Source: Ardenticatenaceae bacterium (lineage in GTDB: Bacteria > Chloroflexota > Anaerolineae > Ardenticatenales > Ardenticatenaceae). Taken from it: a DNA stretch of 57,506 bases. Location: the NCBI GenBank assembly GCA_026989095.1, contig JALSKA010000166.1, positions 1-57,506 of the forward strand, written 5' to 3'. The stretch's first letter is position 1; the number at the start of each line of letters is the position of its first letter. The notes beneath the pieces are model-generated. The model was not told where the DNA came from. It saw only the letters and a list, made by a program, of their open reading frames with translations, and did no database searches. Below, one piece after another: positions 26,973 to 35,320 of this stretch. A program made the position numbers and the translations under genes.

Positions 26973-28202
26973 TCACTTGCGCACGCTGCCCACGGCCCAG
27001 AGGAACCCGGCCACCATCATGGCGGCCGTGGCCGCCAGGCCCACGAAGGGGAGCTTGGAGTCGTAACCGGGATTGATGGGCTCGCCGGCGGCGTATTGCT
27101 TGAACAGGGCGCCCCAGCCGGTGTGTTCCAAGATGTATTGGGCCCGTTGGTGGCCGACGAAGGGATACCAGAAGACGTTGTGGTAGAGGTTGGAGGCGAG
27201 GTAGCTCCAGGGAACCAACCGCGAGCGCAGCAGCACGCCCTCCAGGGGCTTGAGGGGGCCGTGGTAGATGAGTTTCTGCCCCCGGCTGGCGAAGGTGTTC
27301 TCCTGGCCGGAGAAATGCCAGTTCTCCTCGGCCGCGTCCACGTCGCCCACGATTTCGATTTCTCTCGGGTCTCCCACGCCTAAGCCGCGCTCGTGGGCGA
27401 GGCGGATGAACTTGATCTTCAAGGGGTCGAAGCCCATCATCTTGGCCGCAATGGCATCAATGGCCACTTGGTCGGCCGAGGCCAAGATGACATTCTTCAC
27501 GTGGGGGCGCATGGCCCGTGGGCCGGGGCCGTCGCCGGCCAAAGTGCCGTCCATGACGGCGAAGAGGCCACTGTGGATGTCCTGCTGGATCTGGAGCAAG
27601 TCCACCAGCGTCTCGTGGATGACGGCGTGGGTCCAGTGGCGCCGCTCGTTCAGGAGCCCGCCAAAGGCGTTCTTCATGGCCCCGGTCATGGTAGTGAAGA
27701 CGTGAGTTTTGGTCTGGGGCAGGTGGATGATGTTGCGGTCGTAGAAGAACTCGGGGATGTAGACCCCTTCGGGGTAGATCTGGTCGAGCACGAGGAAGGG
27801 CTGCTTGGGCTCATAGCGAACCCACTTCACGTGGGGTTCGTAGATGTGAACGTTGCGCAGGCCGTATTTCTCGATGACGTGCTTGTGGCGGTTGTTCACC
27901 TCCCCCTCCTTGGCGCTGACCACCACCGTGCGGTTGTGGGCGGCGATGAGCGACTCGCGGGGGTAGCCGTCGTCCAGGAGTGTACGGATCACGCCCTCGA
28001 GTTGCCAGGGAGGAGTGGAGCAGCCGGGGTACCAGATTTGCCACGAGATGTTGATCTTCAGGATGGTCTCGTGATCCTTGGGCAGGTTCTCCTGGTATCC
28101 TGCCAGGCGCATCAGGCGGGCATAGTCTTCGAGGACTGTCTGAGGGCTGGTGCGCAGGATGGCCACACGCCCTCGCCCGGGGAAATTGGCCGGATCGATC
28201 AT
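26973..28202 (-). CDS. DUF362-domain protein with C-terminal membrane anchor
   Basis: The 409-residue protein carries DUF362 features: VAILRTSPQTVLEDYARLM near the start, ETILKINISW, LPQTKTHVFTTMTGAMKNAFGG and NVILASADQVAIDAIAAKMMG. The C terminus ends in one hydrophobic segment (FVGLAATAAMMVAGFLWAVG) and a basic tail, so it is probably tail-anchored to the inner membrane. Many DUF362 proteins carry a 2x[4Fe-4S] ferredoxin domain; none is present here. The biochemical role of the family is unknown to me. A perfect AAGGAGG precedes the ATG. It is monocistronic, or precedes the pilus run by a 74-base gap. Confidence 0.8.
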   Translation of the reverse strand: MIDPANFPGRGRVAILRTSPQTVLEDYARLMRLAGYQENLPKDHETILKINISWQIWYPGCSTPPWQLEGVIRTLLDDGYPRESLIAAHNRTVVVSAKEGEVNNRHKHVIEKYGLRNVHIYEPHVKWVRYEPKQPFLVLDQIYPEGVYIPEFFYDRNIIHLPQTKTHVFTTMTGAMKNAFGGLLNERRHWTHAVIHETLVDLLQIQQDIHSGLFAVMDGTLAGDGPGPRAMRPHVKNVILASADQVAIDAIAAKMMGFDPLKIKFIRLAHERGLGVGDPREIEIVGDVDAAEENWHFSGQENTFASRGQKLIYHGPLKPLEGVLLRSRLVPWSYLASNLYHNVFWYPFVGHQRAQYILEHTGWGALFKQYAAGEPINPGYDSKLPFVGLAATAAMMVAGFLWAVGSVRK

Positions 28203-28453
28203 GGGAATCCTCCTTGTACGGGGATGGGAGTTGTGTTCAATACGGGTCCATGTTATTATTATTCAGGATTTTGGCCGCGACGGTCTGGGAAACACGCCAC
28301 GCCATCGCGCGAGGTCAAGTATAGCGACAGCGTCTAGGAAGGCAAACAGGAGAAGCCCCCTTCACCGACGTGGTGTGACGCCGCTGTTGGGTCATTGTTT
28401 AACATATTTCTCGTGCGAGCACAATAGGAAAAAAGGAAGAACAGGCGGGATTT
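28203..28453. other. Divergent intergenic region, 251 bp
   Basis: This gap separates the DUF362 gene from the tandem-HTH gene. It is less GC-rich than its surroundings near 28245-28265 and 28395-28445. TTGTTT (28395-28400) and CACAAT (28420-28425) are a weak plus-strand promoter candidate with a long 19-bp spacer. I see no clear minus-strand promoter, hairpin or small gene. Confidence 0.35.
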
Positions 28454-29107
28454 ATGGGCATTGACGAAATTACTCTGCGCCGCAAGCTCGTCGGGCTTCA
28501 GCTTCAGGCAGCCCGCTTGGAGGCCGGAGTGAGCGTGGAGACCTGTGCGTCCTGGCTGGGCGTTTCGCCCGAGACTCTGGGGGCCTGGGAGTCAGGCCGC
28601 GATCCCGTGCCCCTCTCCGTGGCCTTGCGCCTGGCGCGCCGTCTGGAGCTCCCCCTGACGGCCTTCGAGGATGGGCCCTCGTCCGACGACCGTTCTGCGG
28701 ACGGGGCTTCGCTGTCGGCCCTCGTGGGGGCTCGCCTGCGGCACTTTCGGGAAGCCGCCGGCCTCTCCCCGGAGGCCCTGGCGGCGGACGTGGGCCTCTC
28801 GCCGGAGGAGCTCCTGGCCGCCGAGGAGGGCGAGGTCGAGCTCGACATGGCCACGCTGGTGACGCTCACCAAACGGCTTCAGGTCTCCCTCGAGGATGTG
28901 GTGGTGCCGGTTCCCCCGGAGCCCGCGGACAACAGCGCGAACCTGCCCCCGGAGTTGGCCGAGTGGTTGGCTGCTGAGGAACACCAGGAGCTCGTTCGCC
29001 TGCTCCAGGCCACGGTTGCCCAGCCCGTGGAGGCCATCACCGCCGTGGGGCGGCTCCTGGTGGAAGTGGCCATGGTGCGTGCCCAGGAGGAGAGGAAGGG
29101 GGCGTAA
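28454..29107 (+). CDS. Tandem XRE-type helix-turn-helix regulator
   Basis: The 217-residue protein has two Cro/C1-like HTH domains in tandem, at about residues 8-70 (LQAARLEAGVSVETCASWLGVSPETLGAWESG) and 92-148 (LRHFREAAGLSPEALAADVGLSPEELLAAEEG). An acidic linker and a C-terminal helical region (about 160-217) follow. Both HTHs keep the pattern of a recognition helix followed by the xxxxxG turn, although the second is acidic where DNA contacts are expected, so it may mediate protein contacts. It ends one base before the GTG of the histidine kinase, so the two are translationally linked. Target genes are unknown; autoregulation is plausible. Confidence 0.82.
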   Translation: MGIDEITLRRKLVGLQLQAARLEAGVSVETCASWLGVSPETLGAWESGRDPVPLSVALRLARRLELPLTAFEDGPSSDDRSADGASLSALVGARLRHFREAAGLSPEALAADVGLSPEELLAAEEGEVELDMATLVTLTKRLQVSLEDVVVPVPPEPADNSANLPPELAEWLAAEEHQELVRLLQATVAQPVEAITAVGRLLVEVAMVRAQEERKGA

Positions 29108-29108
29108 C

Positions 29109-30782
29109 GTGGTGGAGCTCGCCGTTCACGATATGCTGTGGGTCGTCCGGCAACGCGACCCGCGACAGATTTTGGAGACCTTGCTCGTGCGCCTGGTGGA
29201 GCTCACCGGCAGCCAGGGTGGAGGGCTGCTCTTCGCCAGCCCCCACGAGCCCATGGTGTTGCGCCACGGCCACCTCCCCCCCAAGGCCATGACCACCCTG
29301 AGCGGCTGGGACCACGCCATGCTCAACCACTTGCGCCACGGCCCCCTCCACGTGGAGATCGCCTCCCAAGTGACGTTGGACGACCGCTACGTGCTCGTCA
29401 AGCTGCCCATGAACACGCCGGAGGCGGTGGTGGGCTACATTGGGCTCCTCTACCCAATCGAACAGGCTCCCCAACTCGTCGAGTTGGAGGACATTCGCAC
29501 TTTCATCCAGGCCACGGCCAACTTCGTGGCCCTCCTCGATGAGCTCACCAGCACCCGGAGGCGGCTCGACCGCCTGGCCCTCCTGTACGAAGTGGGCCAG
29601 GCCCTGGCCTCAACCCTGGACCTCTCCTCCCTGCTCCACGAGACCATCAAGCTGGCCGTGGACGTGATCAACGCCGAGGGGGGCAGCTTGATGCTCTACG
29701 ACGAGCTGACGGACGAGCTGGTCTTCCAGATCGTCTACGGCCCCCACGGCCAGGATTTGGTGCAGACCCGCCTTCCCGCGGACAAGGGCATTGCCGGGTG
29801 GGTGTTCCGGCACAGCGAGCCCGTCATCACCAATAACCCCCAGGCGGATCCCCGCTTCAGCGGCCACGTGGACCACCAGATCGGCTTTCGCACGCGCAGC
29901 ATCCTCTGTGTGCCCATGCACATCAAGGGGCGCACGATAGGCGTGCTGGAGGTGGTGAACAAGCAGACGCCCGGCGGCTTCGACGAGGAAGATAAGGAAT
30001 TGCTCCTCACCTTGGCCGGTCAAGCGGCCATTGCCCTCGAAAATGCTCGCCTCTACGAGAGCCTCCGGGAGGAGCGGGACAAGATCCTCCAAGTTCAGGA
30101 GGAGGTGAGGCGGGAGATCGCCCGCAACCTCCACGACGGCACCGTCCAGATCCTGGCCTCCATCGCCATGAGCTTGAGCCACTTGCGGCGCCTCATCCAG
30201 CAGGCCCCGGACAAGGTTGACGAGGAGCTGGACCACATCGAGGAGCTGGTCCAGCGGGCCATTCGCGAGTCCAGGTTGCTCCTCTTCGAGCTGCGGCCCC
30301 TGGTGCTGGAGACGCGGGGGCTGGGCGCTGCCCTGGAGGCGCACATCTCCCGGCTCAACGAGTCCGCCCACGGCCCACCTGTCCACCTGGAGCTGCCGGA
30401 CCACATTCCGCCCCTGGAGCCATCAGCGGCCCGCACGCTCTTCGCCATCATTCAGGAGGCTGTGAACAACGCCCGTAAGCACGCCAGGGGGGCTACGGGC
30501 ATTTGGGTCACGCTCTCGGTGGACGAGGGCTATTTGAACGTGGAGGTCCGGGATGACGGAGAGGGATTCGACCTTAAGGCCGTGGAAGCCGGCTACGACG
30601 AACGGGGCAGTTTGGGCCTGGTGAACATGCGGGAGCGAGCGGAGCTCATCGAAGCCCAGCTCCGGCTGGAGAGCGCGCCGGGCAAGGGCACGCGCGTGTT
30701 GATTCGGGTCCCCCTGAGCGCTCATGTGCTTGCCCCACAGGCAGCCCCCGAGGAGCCCGGTGGCCTGGAAACAACGCCTTGA
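29109..30782 (+). CDS. GAF-domain sensor histidine kinase, HisKA_3 type
   Basis: The 557-residue kinase starts at GTG 29109, one base after the HTH stop, with GGAAGGGGG upstream. Two GAF-like domains occupy about residues 15-140 and 155-315; the second has the classic LPADKGIAGWVFRHSEPVITN and GVLEVVNKQTPGGF. The HisKA_3 dimer domain carries the phospho-acceptor His342 in RNLHDGTVQILASIAMSL. The HATPase domain has an N box QEAVNNARKHA (449-459) and G boxes DDGEGFD and GSLGLVNMRERAE. There is no transmembrane segment, so it is a cytosolic NarX/LiaS-class kinase. Its partner would be a NarL-type response regulator, which is not in the window. Confidence 0.92.
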   Translation: MVELAVHDMLWVVRQRDPRQILETLLVRLVELTGSQGGGLLFASPHEPMVLRHGHLPPKAMTTLSGWDHAMLNHLRHGPLHVEIASQVTLDDRYVLVKLPMNTPEAVVGYIGLLYPIEQAPQLVELEDIRTFIQATANFVALLDELTSTRRRLDRLALLYEVGQALASTLDLSSLLHETIKLAVDVINAEGGSLMLYDELTDELVFQIVYGPHGQDLVQTRLPADKGIAGWVFRHSEPVITNNPQADPRFSGHVDHQIGFRTRSILCVPMHIKGRTIGVLEVVNKQTPGGFDEEDKELLLTLAGQAAIALENARLYESLREERDKILQVQEEVRREIARNLHDGTVQILASIAMSLSHLRRLIQQAPDKVDEELDHIEELVQRAIRESRLLLFELRPLVLETRGLGAALEAHISRLNESAHGPPVHLELPDHIPPLEPSAARTLFAIIQEAVNNARKHARGATGIWVTLSVDEGYLNVEVRDDGEGFDLKAVEAGYDERGSLGLVNMRERAELIEAQLRLESAPGKGTRVLIRVPLSAHVLAPQAAPEEPGGLETTP

Positions 30783-30803
30783 CGAGTTGAGGAGGAGAGT
30801 TCC

Positions 30804-31355
30804 ATGACCGAACAGCAACACGACCACCTTGACGCGGGCAAACGTGCCTATGATGTCGGCGATTACGAGACGGCCGTCCAGGCCTTTCGCCAGGCACGGG
30901 AAGTTTGGCGCCAGGTGGGCGACAAATACGCCGAGGCCGATGCCCTCATGAGCGAGGGCGTGGCCCACTTGCGCATGAAGAACTACCAGGATGCCGAAGC
31001 CGCGCTGCGCGAGGCCCTGCAGATTTTCACCGAGATCGGCGCCACGGACGGCCAGGCGACGGCTCTGGGCAACTTGGGGTCTCTGCTCTACAGCCGCGGG
31101 CGCTACGACGAGGCCGCCGATTACTTGGACCAGGCGGCCGTGCTCTTCGGCCAGATCGGCGAGGTGGAACGGGAGGTGGAGTCACTCCAGATGCTGTCCC
31201 GCATCCTGTTGCGCAAGCGTGATTGGATCAATGCCGTGTTGGTCTACGACCGTTTGCTCCAGAAGATTCCCCCCAACGAGCTGAAGCCCTCTCAGCGCCT
31301 CCTGCGCCTCCTGAACAAGATTTTCTTCCGCGTCGTGGGCGTGCAGACTGGGTAG
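30804..31355 (+). CDS. TPR-repeat protein
   Basis: The 183-residue all-helical protein has about four tetratricopeptide repeats: DAGKRAYDVGDYETAVQAF, ADALMSEGVAHLRMKNYQDAE, ATALGNLGSLLYSRGRYDEAA and the more degenerate SLQMLSRILLRKRDWINAV. It is probably a cytosolic adaptor. It lies 21 bases after the histidine kinase with a strong GAGGAGG site, so it belongs to the same operon and may bind the kinase or the HTH protein (inference from context). The stop codon lies inside the stem of the following terminator. Similar stand-alone TPR proteins have many roles, so no specific function is assigned. Confidence 0.8.
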   Translation: MTEQQHDHLDAGKRAYDVGDYETAVQAFRQAREVWRQVGDKYAEADALMSEGVAHLRMKNYQDAEAALREALQIFTEIGATDGQATALGNLGSLLYSRGRYDEAADYLDQAAVLFGQIGEVEREVESLQMLSRILLRKRDWINAVLVYDRLLQKIPPNELKPSQRLLRLLNKIFFRVVGVQTG

Positions 31356-31387
31356 GGAGGCCGGCAGGCGTGCCGCACCTCCCTACC
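31351..31387. terminator. Bidirectional terminator between TPR gene and valS
   Basis: A perfect 10-bp stem, GGTAGGGAGG (31351-31360) with CCTCCCTACC (31378-31387), contains a nested GGCA/TGCC pairing. It lies between convergent genes, and the TPR stop codon is within the left arm. No pronounced T run is present. Confidence 0.65.
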
Positions 31388-31398
31388 CGGGGCGTGTT

Positions 31399-34101
31399 CT
31401 ACGCCCCTTCCAGTTGCGCCAGTTGAGCTTTCACTTTCTCCAGCCGCGCTTCGGCCTCCCGGAGAGCCTGCCGGGCGCCCTCGACGATGTGCGGAGGCGC
31501 CTTCTGGACGAAGTTCTGGTTCGCCAGCCGTTGCCGGTGGCGTTCCACTTCGGCTTCGATCTCGGTGAGGAGTTTCGTGAGGCGGTTCCGCTCCTGCTCG
31601 ATGTCCACGAGGCCGGCCAGCGGCAAGTAGGCCTCGACGCCCTCCCGGGCGACGACGTGGACGGCGCCGCGGGCCGGGGGCTCGGCTTGGGCGCGCAGCT
31701 CCAGGCGGGCTTCGTCCAAGCGCGCCAGGAAGATCACCACCTCACGCTCGGCCTTCACGTCCTCGACCAAGTTGCCTGCGCCGATGGTGGCGGCGATGCG
31801 CCGTCCGGGTTCGACGTTGTACTCGGTGCGCACGTTGCGAATGGCCCGCACCAAATCCTGAATGGCGCGAAAGCGGCGGATGGCCTCCTCGTCCACCGGG
31901 CCGGCTTGGGGCCACGGGGCCACAATAAGGGCCTCGCCCTGGTGGGGCAGGTGTTGCCACAGGGCCTCGGTGATAAAGGGCATGAAGGGGTGGAGGAGGC
32001 GCAGGGCGCGCTCCAACACGTAGACCAGAACGCGCCGCGCCGTCATGGCCCGACCGTCGCGCGGGCCCTGCGAGGCGTAGAGGCGGGTTTTGCTCGCCTC
32101 CACGTACCAGTCGGCGAACTCGTCCCACAGGAAGTGGTAGATGGCCCGGCCAGCCTCGCCGAAGCGGAAGGCCTCCATGTGGTCGGTCACCTCGGCGATG
32201 AGCTGGTGGATGCGGCTCACAATCCAGCGCTCGGTGAGGGGCAGGGAGGCGAGCGCGTCGGCGTCGAAGGTGGTGTGGGCCAGGGCGGCGCGTTCCTCGT
32301 CTGTCAGCGCCTCCAAGTTGGCCACCACGAAGCGGCCCATGTTCCAGATCTTGTTGGCAAAGTTGCGCCCACCTTCGATGCGCTTCTCCGAGAGGTTGAT
32401 GTCCTGCCCGGGCGTGGAGCCGGTGGCGAGGGTGAAGCGCAGGGCGTCGGCGCCGTATTTCTCGATGACCTCGATGGGGTCGATGATGTTGCCCAAGGTC
32501 TTGGACATCTTGCGGCCTTGGGCGTCGCGCACTAGGCCGTGCAGGTAGACGATGCGGAAGGGGGGCTTGCCCGTGAACTCCAGGCCGGTGATGATCATGC
32601 GGGCCACCCAGAAGAAGAGGATGTCGTACCCCGTCTCCATGACGGTCGTGGGGTAGAAGTACCGGTAATCCTCCTTCTCCTCGTCAGGCCACCCCAGGGT
32701 GCTGAAGGGCCAGAGGGCGCTGGAGAACCACGTGTCGAGCACGTCGGGGTCCTGCTCGAGGGTGACATCCGGCCCGTACTTGTCGCGCGCTTTGCGGTAG
32801 GCTTCCTCCTCGTCGTGGGCCACGATGAACTCCTCCCGGCTGCCGTTGACGTACCAGACGGGGATGCGGTGGCCCCACCACAACTGGCGGCTGATGCACC
32901 AGTCACGGATGTTCTCGAGCCAGTGGAAGTAGACTTTTTCAAAGCGCTCAGGAAGGATGCGGATGGCCCCCTCCTTGACGGCGCGAATGGCCGGCCCGAC
33001 GAGGGGTTTCATCTTCACGAACCACTGGGTGCTGATCAGGGGCTCGATGATCTCGCCGCCGCGCTGGGAGCGGGGCACACGCATGGTGTAGGGCTCGGTC
33101 TTGAGGGTAAGCCCCGCGCGTTCCATGTCCTCCCACAGCCGCTGGCGGGCCTCGAAGCGGTCCATGCCGGCGTAGGGGCCGGCGTTCTCGTTGAGTGTGG
33201 CGTCCTTGTTCATGATGTTGATGGTGGGCAAGCCGTGGCGTTGGGCGATCTCGTAGTCGTGGGGATCGTGGCCGGGCGTCACCTTGAGGGCACCGGTGCC
33301 GAATTCCCGGTCCACGTACTCGTCGGCGATGACCGGGATTTCACGCCCGAGGATGGGGACGATGACCTGCTTCCCGATGTGCTTTTGATACCGCTCGTCC
33401 TCGGGGTGGACGGCGACGGCCGTGTCGCCCAAGATGGTCTCCGGCCTGGTCGTGGCCACGGGGATGTACTCGTCGCTTCCCTTGAGCATGTATTTGAAGT
33501 AGTAGAGGGTGGCCGGCTCCTCGAAATACTCCACTTCCAGGTCGGAGACGGCCGTCTGGAGGTTGGGGGACCAGTTGACCATGTACTCTCCCCGGTAGAT
33601 CAGGCCCTTCTCGTAGAGGCGCACGAAGGCCTCGGTCACGGCCCGGTTGAGGTCGGGGTCTAGGGTGAATTTCTCGCGGCTCCAGTCGCACGAGGCGCCG
33701 AGGCGGCGGAGCTGCTGGGTGATGTAGCCGCCGTACTTTTCCTTCCACGCCCACACGCGGGCCTCGAAGGCCTCGCGTCCCAGGTCCCACCGGGTCTTCC
33801 CCTCCTCGGCGAGCTCCTTTTCGACCTGAAGCTGGGTGGCGATGCCGGCGTGGTCGGTGCCGGGCAGCCACAGGGTGGGATCGCCCTTCATGCGGTGGTA
33901 GCGGGTCATCAGGTCTTCGAGGGTGACGAACATGGCGTGACCCATGTGGAGGGCGCCTGTGACGTTGGGTGGGGGCATGGAGATGACGAAGGGCTCCTTG
34001 GACCAGTCGATGTGGGGGGTGAAGTAGCCCCGCTCTTCCCACCAGCGATAGAGGCGCATTTCGGTTTCGCGTGGGTTGTACACTTTGGGCAACGCGCTCA
34101 T
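31399..34101 (-). CDS. valS: Valyl-tRNA synthetase
   Basis: The 900-residue class I synthetase charges tRNA-Val. It has the HIGH-type motif HMGH (52-55) in PPPNVTGALHMGHAM. The large CP1 editing domain includes TTRPETILGDTAVAVHPEDERY. KMSKT lies near residue 530 (DAQGRKMSKTLGNIIDP). An anticodon-binding domain and the C-terminal coiled-coil arm typical of ValRS (VERHRQRLANQNFV) complete it. The length is normal for bacterial ValRS. It is preceded by a methyltransferase gene 26 bases upstream, and both are under a T-box leader that senses uncharged tRNA, so expression should rise on valine starvation. Confidence 0.97.
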   Translation of the reverse strand: MSALPKVYNPRETEMRLYRWWEERGYFTPHIDWSKEPFVISMPPPNVTGALHMGHAMFVTLEDLMTRYHRMKGDPTLWLPGTDHAGIATQLQVEKELAEEGKTRWDLGREAFEARVWAWKEKYGGYITQQLRRLGASCDWSREKFTLDPDLNRAVTEAFVRLYEKGLIYRGEYMVNWSPNLQTAVSDLEVEYFEEPATLYYFKYMLKGSDEYIPVATTRPETILGDTAVAVHPEDERYQKHIGKQVIVPILGREIPVIADEYVDREFGTGALKVTPGHDPHDYEIAQRHGLPTINIMNKDATLNENAGPYAGMDRFEARQRLWEDMERAGLTLKTEPYTMRVPRSQRGGEIIEPLISTQWFVKMKPLVGPAIRAVKEGAIRILPERFEKVYFHWLENIRDWCISRQLWWGHRIPVWYVNGSREEFIVAHDEEEAYRKARDKYGPDVTLEQDPDVLDTWFSSALWPFSTLGWPDEEKEDYRYFYPTTVMETGYDILFFWVARMIITGLEFTGKPPFRIVYLHGLVRDAQGRKMSKTLGNIIDPIEVIEKYGADALRFTLATGSTPGQDINLSEKRIEGGRNFANKIWNMGRFVVANLEALTDEERAALAHTTFDADALASLPLTERWIVSRIHQLIAEVTDHMEAFRFGEAGRAIYHFLWDEFADWYVEASKTRLYASQGPRDGRAMTARRVLVYVLERALRLLHPFMPFITEALWQHLPHQGEALIVAPWPQAGPVDEEAIRRFRAIQDLVRAIRNVRTEYNVEPGRRIAATIGAGNLVEDVKAEREVVIFLARLDEARLELRAQAEPPARGAVHVVAREGVEAYLPLAGLVDIEQERNRLTKLLTEIEAEVERHRQRLANQNFVQKAPPHIVEGARQALREAEARLEKVKAQLAQLEGA

Positions 34102-34127
34102 CTCTCTCCTCCTGTGCTAAGAAGGTG

Positions 34128-34850
34128 TCATCGGATCAGCCGTTTGCGGCGCAACACCCACCACGTTTCGTGTGGGTAGTCCGCGCGTTCGGCAACGGTG
34201 AGGCCGGCTGCGGCCGCTGCTTCCTCCAGCCTAGCGGGCGTGATGGGGTAGTAGGTGGTCGCGGAGGTGTGAACGCGCCATTTTCCCTCCTGCTCCAGCA
34301 GGTAAAAGGTCGTCCAGATGACGTGCTGGGCCCGGAAGAGGCGCACGTCGAACATGAGCAGGCGGGAACCGTTCATGCGCGCCACGCGACGTGGCACGAA
34401 GAAGGTTCGCTCCCGGAGCAGGCCCTCCCAATCCCGCAGGCCGATGAGGGCGAGGCCCTTGGGGGCCAGAATGCGGGCCATTGCCTCCAGGGAGCGCCCC
34501 TGTTCGGCAGGGGAGTGGCGGGCCAAGGCATCGTGCAGGGCGAAGGCAGCGTCGAAGGGCCCTTCGAGCACGTGGGCCAGGCCCGGCAGCCCGACCCGGT
34601 AGAGGGCCACCGAGACGGGCGCACCGGCCAAGTGTTCGAGGGCCTGGCGAAACAGAGCCTCGTCGGGCTCACAGGCTACCACGTGGAAGCCCCGCTCGGC
34701 CAAGGCGGAGGCGAGTCTGCCCCCGCCGGCGGCCGCGTCAACGACGGTGTGAACGCGGTGTGCCTCCAACACGTGAGCCAGCCGCCGGCCCTCGTCGTCC
34801 ACGTGATCCTGCCAGTGATCGTACAAGTTCCACGGAGAGGGAGTTTTCAC
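34128..34850 (-). CDS. SAM-dependent methyltransferase, class I
   Basis: The 240-residue protein has a Rossmann-type SAM-binding domain. Motif I is VVDAAAGGGRLASALAERG (about 36-54), an acidic residue ends strand two (ACEPDEAL), and a motif IV-like segment is FDAAFALHDALA. The rest resembles small-molecule or ubiquinone/biotin-type methyltransferases (motif LAPKGLALIGLRD). The substrate is unknown. It lies directly between the T-box leader and valS, so it is co-regulated with valine charging. A role in tRNA or amino-acid metabolism is tempting but unproven. The first ATG follows GGTGAAAACTC, a weak ribosome site. Confidence 0.8.
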   Translation of the reverse strand: MKTPSPWNLYDHWQDHVDDEGRRLAHVLEAHRVHTVVDAAAGGGRLASALAERGFHVVACEPDEALFRQALEHLAGAPVSVALYRVGLPGLAHVLEGPFDAAFALHDALARHSPAEQGRSLEAMARILAPKGLALIGLRDWEGLLRERTFFVPRRVARMNGSRLLMFDVRLFRAQHVIWTTFYLLEQEGKWRVHTSATTYYPITPARLEEAAAAAGLTVAERADYPHETWWVLRRKRLIR

Positions 34851-34891
34851 CGTTCACCTCGGGCTGTCCCCACGCCGCACAACACCACAAC

Positions 34892-35193
34892 AAAACGCCT
34901 CCCGCCCACAAGGACGAGAGGCGCCTCTTTCCTCCCGCGGTACCACCTTGTTTGTCCGACACAGGGCCGGACCCCTCGGCCCCGGCGCCCATCTGAGCGC
35001 CGGCAGTGCTGATAACGGGCACCACTCCGGCCGGGCTTACTGGGGCTCATGGGGCCCGTTCAACCCGGCGACTCCCCGGCGACCTTCGGCGGCTCCCTGC
35101 CGAGGGTGGCTCTCAGCCTGCGACCACCCCTCTCTGGCGGCCGACCACCGCCTACTCCTCCGGTTCACCGTCGTTTGCGTTCTCGGCTGTGGT
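34892..35193 (-). ncRNA. T-box riboswitch leader (tRNA-Val) of the methyltransferase-valS operon
   Basis: The leader RNA is read on the minus strand. The conserved T-box sequence AAGGTGGTACCGCG lies at 34936-34949; its TGGT pairs with a tRNA ending in A-CCA. Stem I landmarks are AGTAGG, AGAGAG and GCTGAGAG. A GTC valine specifier candidate lies at 35081-35083. The terminator is a perfect 12-bp stem (34912-34923 with 34896-34907) followed by TTTT. The alternative antiterminator pairs ACAAGG (34946-34951) with CCTTGT (34908-34913), which destroys the terminator. Uncharged tRNA-Val should therefore permit read-through into both genes. The specifier assignment is the least certain part. Confidence 0.88.
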
Positions 35194-35199
35194 GGCAGA

Positions 35200-35228
35200 A
35201 GTATAGTGGTGGAGAGAAGGGTTGTCAA
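35200..35228 (-). promoter_or_regulatory. Promoter of the T-box/valS operon
   Basis: On the minus strand, consensus TTGACA (35223-35228) and TATACT (35200-35205) are spaced by 17 bp. The start site is near 35193. The -35 lies in one arm of a 10-bp inverted repeat shared with the tmRNA promoter. Confidence 0.85.
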
Positions 35229-35257
35229 GTGGCTCGTGGAAGACGGGGTTCTCCCAC

Positions 35258-35287
35258 TTGACAGCGAGGGCCCCGGTCTACTATAAT
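35258..35287 (+). promoter_or_regulatory. Promoter of tmRNA
   Basis: Consensus TTGACA (35258-35263) and consensus TATAAT (35282-35287) are spaced by 18 bp. The start site would be about 35294, leaving a 5' extension of about 27 bases to be removed by RNase P. Confidence 0.88.
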
Positions 35288-35320
35288 AATGTTGCAGAAG
35301 TTGTTCCCTGTGACGGCCGT

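Noticed and set aside
28896-29108. Upstream 71-codon extension of the histidine kinase
   Set aside because: It overlaps the conserved HTH protein, and its translation is Arg/Trp-rich shadow sequence. GTG 29109 has a good ribosome site.
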